Source: Posidonia oceanica
Taxonomy: Eukaryota; Streptophyta; Magnoliopsida; Alismatales; Posidoniaceae
DNA length: 64,000 nt
Assembly (NCBI GenBank): GCA_037176725.1
Contig: JAZBRS010000076.1
Location: forward strand, 120,981,001 to 121,045,000
Reading direction: 5' to 3'
Below are positions 59,764-64,000 of the stretch, in pieces. Under the pieces are notes generated by a model. It was not told the DNA's origin and made no database searches. It saw only the letters and a list, made by a program, of their open reading frames with translations. How positions within the stretch are numbered: the first letter of the stretch is position 1; each line of letters starts with the position of its first letter. The position numbers were made by a program, and so were the translations under genes.

Positions 59764-60264
59764 TCAGGCTACTGAGGCATCCTGCTCTGCTGCTGCTGCA
59801 TCTACTGCTGATGCTCCCCCCTCTGGGTCTTCTAGTGTGCTCGTGGAGGATATGCCGGACTGGCGGCTGATCCGGTTACTGCCGCTCGATGCACTGCTCA
59901 AGTGAGGCATGGGTTGCACAAACCACCTAGACCCGCCTTCTGGTTGAAAAGTGATGAGCTCATCTGGTCTAGGGGAGTCCGGCGCTGCTGAGTCTTCTAG
60001 GACCATGATAGAAGCATGGTCCTCTTGCAGAGGAGGATCCGTAACTACGGCTTTTCCTTTCCTTTCTGCAGCTTGATGGTCTGCCAGGTCTTCTGCTATC
60101 GACTTGATCTGTTCTTGATAAAGCAATTCTAGGTCGGACATCCAAGAATCGACCTGGGCTTCTATCGCCACTCCTTCTTCTTCGTCTGAGGGGGAGTCGA
60201 CGTAGTAGGCGCCGGGGGCCTGCGGCACTGGCCCGGCTGCAAGACGGATCGCTGCCCTTGGGGT
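59764..60264 (-). pseudogene. In-frame continuation of the gag-pro frame after a TAG stop
   Basis: About 166 codons are open in the gag-pro frame after the stop at 60265-60267. The product is acidic and Ser/Pro/Ala-rich (YYVDSPSDEEEG, QPEGGSRWFVQPMPHL) with no domain I recognise. It ends at a TGA at 59764-59766, about 30 bp before the integrase frame. It may be part of the pro-RT linker or intron region of a Tat element. It has no RT motifs. Confidence 0.5.
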
Positions 60265-63200
60265 CTACATGATCTGGTTCACGGGTGCATCCGCTGATGG
60301 CAGTTCAGATGTAGAAGGCCCAAATAGACAGGCCAGCGGTGCTACTGATGAATAAGCTTCCAGGGTCACTATCGGAGAGTAAGCAGGGGTGCTCTTTGGA
60401 GGGCTCAAGGGCCCGGATAATGTAGTGCTCAGTTGGCCTTTTGTATCGGGCCGTAACTGAGAGAGCGCAGCTTCTGACGCCATAGGGTCTTGCCATGAGA
60501 GCTGCTGTTGGTTGTCTGGAGAATGCGGAGTGGACTGCGTCAGCTGCATTCCTGAAGATGATGCTGAAGGAGCGGGCTGGGCCACGCTGCTGACTGAGTT
60601 GATGGACTGCCCCTCCAGAGATGGGGGCAGTGGCACTGATGTGTCTGTGACCGCTGGTAGCATACTTGGTTCCGCCCGGAGGAGTGTCTCCGACTCCTGC
60701 ACTGCTGCTGACTGTTCTTGGAGAACTGGTGTGGCTGCTGAAGGATGAGAACTTGCATCTGCCACAGGGCCTGCTGAGCTGCCTGCTGTTTCTGCCAGAG
60801 GGAGAGCTAAATAAACTGACTGTGGGGCCTCTGCTTTGACCACTGTTTCTGCTGAGTTGATTGGGACTGCCTCTGTTGCATCAGACTGCTCCTCATCCGA
60901 GTAGTAATCCTCAATACACACCCAATCCTCTACCGGCGCTGTGGCTTGGTAGTCGGTTGATCCCAGAATTCCTGCACTGGTAAAGTTAGTGAGGTCTCTG
61001 GGGATGGCTGGCGCACGATCTTTGAGCTGGAAGCAGTGATCTTCGTTGAGCTTTGGTTCGTAGCCGAGGCCTTCAGACTTCCTTCGCTCCACTGCTACGA
61101 TCGGCTCCGCGATCCCTTGGCCGTGACGCCCGAGTGGCGTACCCTTTGTGTAACCCCACCGGTGACATACATTCTCGACCATTCGAAAGGGGTTGCTGTG
61201 AACGGTCAAGGAGTTGACACGTTCAAGATCAGGAACGAAGTTAACTGGCTCGCACCAGTTAACGCGATAGAGGGCTTCAGAAGTCTCGGGGTCAAACGGG
61301 ATGGATTGCGAAGACACGGGAGAGACTGCTTCAATCCGCTCCTTCTCAAAGTTCTCCGCCATGACGACGATGACATCATCGCCACGACGGTACTTTATCA
61401 TTCGATGGAGGGTCGAAGGAAGGACCTGATGCTTGTGGAGCCAAGGGCGCCCAAGCAGAAGATTGAAGTTAGGCTTCAAGTCGACGACATAGAATTCTAC
61501 GTCGAAGACGACCGAACCGATAGCCAGAGGGATAACCTGAATCCCTAGAGTGTCATGGTGAGTGTTGTCAAAAGCAGTCATTCCCTTCACGGCTGGCGTG
61601 ATATCCTCGGCTTTGAATCCGAGCTTGGTTGCTGTACGCAAGGGGCAGACGTTAAGGCCTGACCCGTTATCAACCAGTGTTAGTGGAATGCGAAAGTTTT
61701 TGAACTGCACCGTGACGAAAAGGGGCTGGTTGTGATTAATCCTTGCCGGAGGCAGCTCATCACTCGTAAAAGAGATGACCTGGGGCTCCGCGATTAACCC
61801 AACCATGCTCTCCAAGGCAGAAGGCTCAATGGACTGGGACACACGAGCAGCCTGGAACACGCGAAGAAAAGCCTCGCGGTGCTCGGCAGAAGTGTGGATC
61901 AAATCCCAGATGGATTTGTCGGCTTTGACCTTCTTAAGCTGGGAGGTTAGGTCTGCTTTAGGTTGGCCTCTCCTAGCAGCTGGAGGGGTGATTCTAGCAA
62001 GTTCTATAGGGGTGGTGATAGGAAGCTGGGTTACTATAGGTTGGCTAGGGGTTTGGCTAACTACAGGCTGGTCCAGGGTTGGATCTGCTAAGGGTTGGCC
62101 TGAGGGTGGGGGTATAACAGGTCCAGGGTGAGTTGGCCTAGTTGCCGGTGCTGGGGGTCTATAAACCCTCCCCGATCGCGTTACTTCCGCACACATTTCT
62201 GTGGCATAGCTGTAAGGGACGCGATGGGTGTCCAGGGTCAAATCAATGACGACTGGAGCATGTGCTGCGTGCACAGGAGGGGTTATAGGGGGACCTACAG
62301 GATGTCGAGGTCTATCTAGTGGGTATGGTTGTTGGGGTGGGAAGGCTGGGGCAAGTTGAGGTCTGCCTAGAAGGTGTAGCTGAGGCCGCCTTAAAAGGTG
62401 GATGGGAGGACTAGGCTGGGCTCTGGCTAAGAGGTGTACAGGGGATTGAGCCTGAGGGAGCACGGTGGGGGGCGCGAGAGGGCGCTCCGGCCTAGCACGC
62501 GGTCGGATCAAATGGATTCCCGACTCGGAGCCGGCAACTGCCGCAAGATAGAGACTGACTGGGAAAGGCTCAGAGATGTCAGAGATAAGATCTGAAGGGT
62601 CCACTACAGAAGTAGTAGGCCCAGAAGGAAAGACAGAGTGGATGCCTGAGGTTCCCACCCCTCTCGGATAAGAGTGCTCCGGTAAAGGTTGGCGGACGAT
62701 GCCGGAATGCGGGGGAACAGCTGGAGATGCAGATGCATGAGTGTGTGCTTGAGTGGATGCCTCGTGCGTGTCGATCACAATCGTTCCCGATTCGATCAGG
62801 TCTTGAATCGCGTTCCGCAGGGAGAAGCAATTGTCCGTCGAATGCCCGACGCTTCGATGGAAATTGCAGAAGAGGTCCGGCCTAAACCAATGCGGCAGAG
62901 GGCTTGGCGGCGGACGAACCTCCGGGAACTTCAGGAGCGATGCCACCTTCGGCAAGATGACCGTGAGTGGTTCCACCAGTGGGGTGAAATTCCTCCTCTC
63001 AGCGGGTGGTCTTCTTTGCCTTGGGTGTGAGCCTTGCTGGACCGGTGCGGCGGGATAGACCGGTCTAGCGGTGGTAGTGATGTGCGGTGTGTGCGGGTTC
63101 CTAGGTGCAGGAGTGTACACCATCTGAGTTGGGGCAGGCCGAGACGGCAAGCGAACAGGCACAGCAGGAGAATCGACGAATGCAACAGCGGGTTTCGGCG

Positions 63201-64000
63201 AATCCTTCCTCTTCGGGCGGTTGTTGTTGCTGCCGCTGTTGTTGCTGTTGGAGGCGCTGCTATTGGCACTGTTGCTGCTGATCACTGCCTGCTTAGCGAA
63301 CGCAGAGAGAGCTGGGAAGTTGCCACTCCGCAAAGAACTCTCCACGCGCGCTCCAGCTCTGATGAGTGCCGCAAAAGTAGTGACTGGCTGAATGCTAAGC
63401 AGAGCTCCGAGAGACGGCTGCGCCCCTTTGATGACGATCTCGATAGATTCCTCGTCAGAGGGTCTATCTCGAACCTGAGAGGCAAGGGCGTGCCAGCGGC
63501 CGACGTACTCCCCGAACGGCTCGCTAGAGTTCTGCTTGATGGCGATCAAGTCCGCCCTCTATGGGACAAGATCGAGGTTGAAGGAGTATTGCTCCAGGAA
63601 CGCCTGACTGAGGTCGTTCCAAGTCTTGATGGCTGACATATCGAGTGATGTGAACCACTTGAGTGCTGGCCCGGTCAAACTCTTCTGGAACAAGCGGATC
63701 AGCAACCTCTCGTCAGCCTGAAGCTGAGCGAGATCACCGCAATACGCCTTCAGGTGTGCTACGGGGCAGCCCCTACCATTATACTTCTCGAAGTCCGGGA
63801 TCTTGAACTTCGGAGGGAGTACCGCCTTTGGAAAGCAGCAGAGGTCCCGAAATTGGTAGGTCTGGTGCTGAGTACCTTGCACTAGTCGTAGTGCCTTCTC
63901 CAAGACGTCCATCCGGTTATTGATGGGGTCTAGAATTGCTGCTGTAGGAGAGGGATCAGCAGGGGTAGTGAGCACATACGCCGAATGGGTCGCACCTAAG
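60265..64000 (-). pseudogene. gag-pro: Gag-protease of element B with one nonsense mutation, 5' end outside the window
   Basis: The frame is open to the right window edge. A TAG at 63559-63561 replaces the lysine codon (AAG) found in element A gag (DLVP-stop-RADL against DLIPKREDL). From the edge inward are a coiled stretch, DPINNRMDVLEKALRL, and the capsid domain (FEKYNGRGCP, LTGPALKWFTSLD, PFGEYVGRWHAL). Next come a CHHC-type knuckle (CNFHRSVGHSTDNC) and a long Pro/Leu/Arg-rich linker. The aspartic protease has LTLVDNGSGLNVCP (about 625 codons after 63549) and ends FNLLLGRPWLHKHQVLP. A G-patch (WGYTKGTPLGRHGQGI and the following GLGY, about codons 790-825) precedes an acidic, Ser/Pro-rich tail. 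The DNGS active site is the form usual in Tat proteases. A second in-frame TAG closes the frame at 60265. Confidence 0.85.

Larger units (their letters stand above)
41380..64000 (-). mobile_element. Element B: defective Tat/Ogre-like retrotransposon with captured DUF7745, carrying a nested solo LTR
   Basis: Minus-strand order from the right is gag-pro (64000 to 60265), an in-frame extension, integrase, non-coding DNA, DUF7745, a hairpin-repeat 3' UTR, then, across the nested LTR C, the last 240 bp, polypurine tract and 3' LTR. The 5' LTR and start of gag lie outside the window. Reverse transcriptase, RNase H and the integrase zinc finger are missing. There are stops in gag and in DUF7745. The copy cannot move by itself. 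It was inserted into the satellite array. Confidence 0.85.

Overview
The window looks like repeat-rich, probably heterochromatic DNA from a flowering plant. I recognise no host gene, tRNA, rRNA or CRISPR array. The plant assignment rests on three things: Ty3/gypsy retrotransposon proteins of the Tat (Ogre-like) type, a primer-binding site of the tRNA-Arg kind, and a captured plant-type DUF7745 domain. I cannot name the species. All retrotransposon genes run on the minus strand.

Layout, left to right. (1) 1-11671: element A, cut by the left window edge. Its 5' LTR is 5984-11671, its PBS is 5965-5982 and its intact gag ORF is 2537-4702. It then runs straight into non-coding 3' sequence with tandem hairpin repeats (2085-2240 and 1-620), with no protease, RT or integrase in between. 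(2) 11672-41379: a 29.7-kb satellite array with an 81-bp period made of two unequal half-units. The array is cut in mid-unit at both ends by Tat elements. (3) 41380-47197: the 3' LTR of element B, followed by a polypurine tract. (4) 47439-53239: a solo LTR of the same family, inside a perfect AGTTA target duplication, so it is nested in element B. (5) 53245-56000: the 3' UTR of element B, built from several tandem hairpin repeats. (6) 56172-57371: a DUF7745 ORF broken by one stop. (7) 58826-59735: integrase with an intact DDE core. (8) 59764-64000: gag-pro, broken by stops and running off the window. RT and RNase H are missing between gag-pro and integrase.

The strongest unexplained signal is structural. 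The satellite, the 3' UTR repeats of both elements, and a minisatellite inside the LTRs are all built from short hairpins whose arms differ between copies but stay complementary. In the satellite the two half-units carry GATAAG...CTTATC and GATAGG...CCTATC around the same loop. In element B the stems are GATAG/CTATC, GACAG/CTGTC and GGTAG/CTACC. The long stem CCCCTGGTATC has a partner version CCCCTGGTGTC, with the matching change in the other arm. My reading is that the satellite derives from, or shares an origin with, Tat 3' UTR hairpin repeats, and that hairpin pairing itself has been maintained, either by selection or by template-guided correction. The long open frames in the array follow from its 81-bp (27-codon) period and are not genes.
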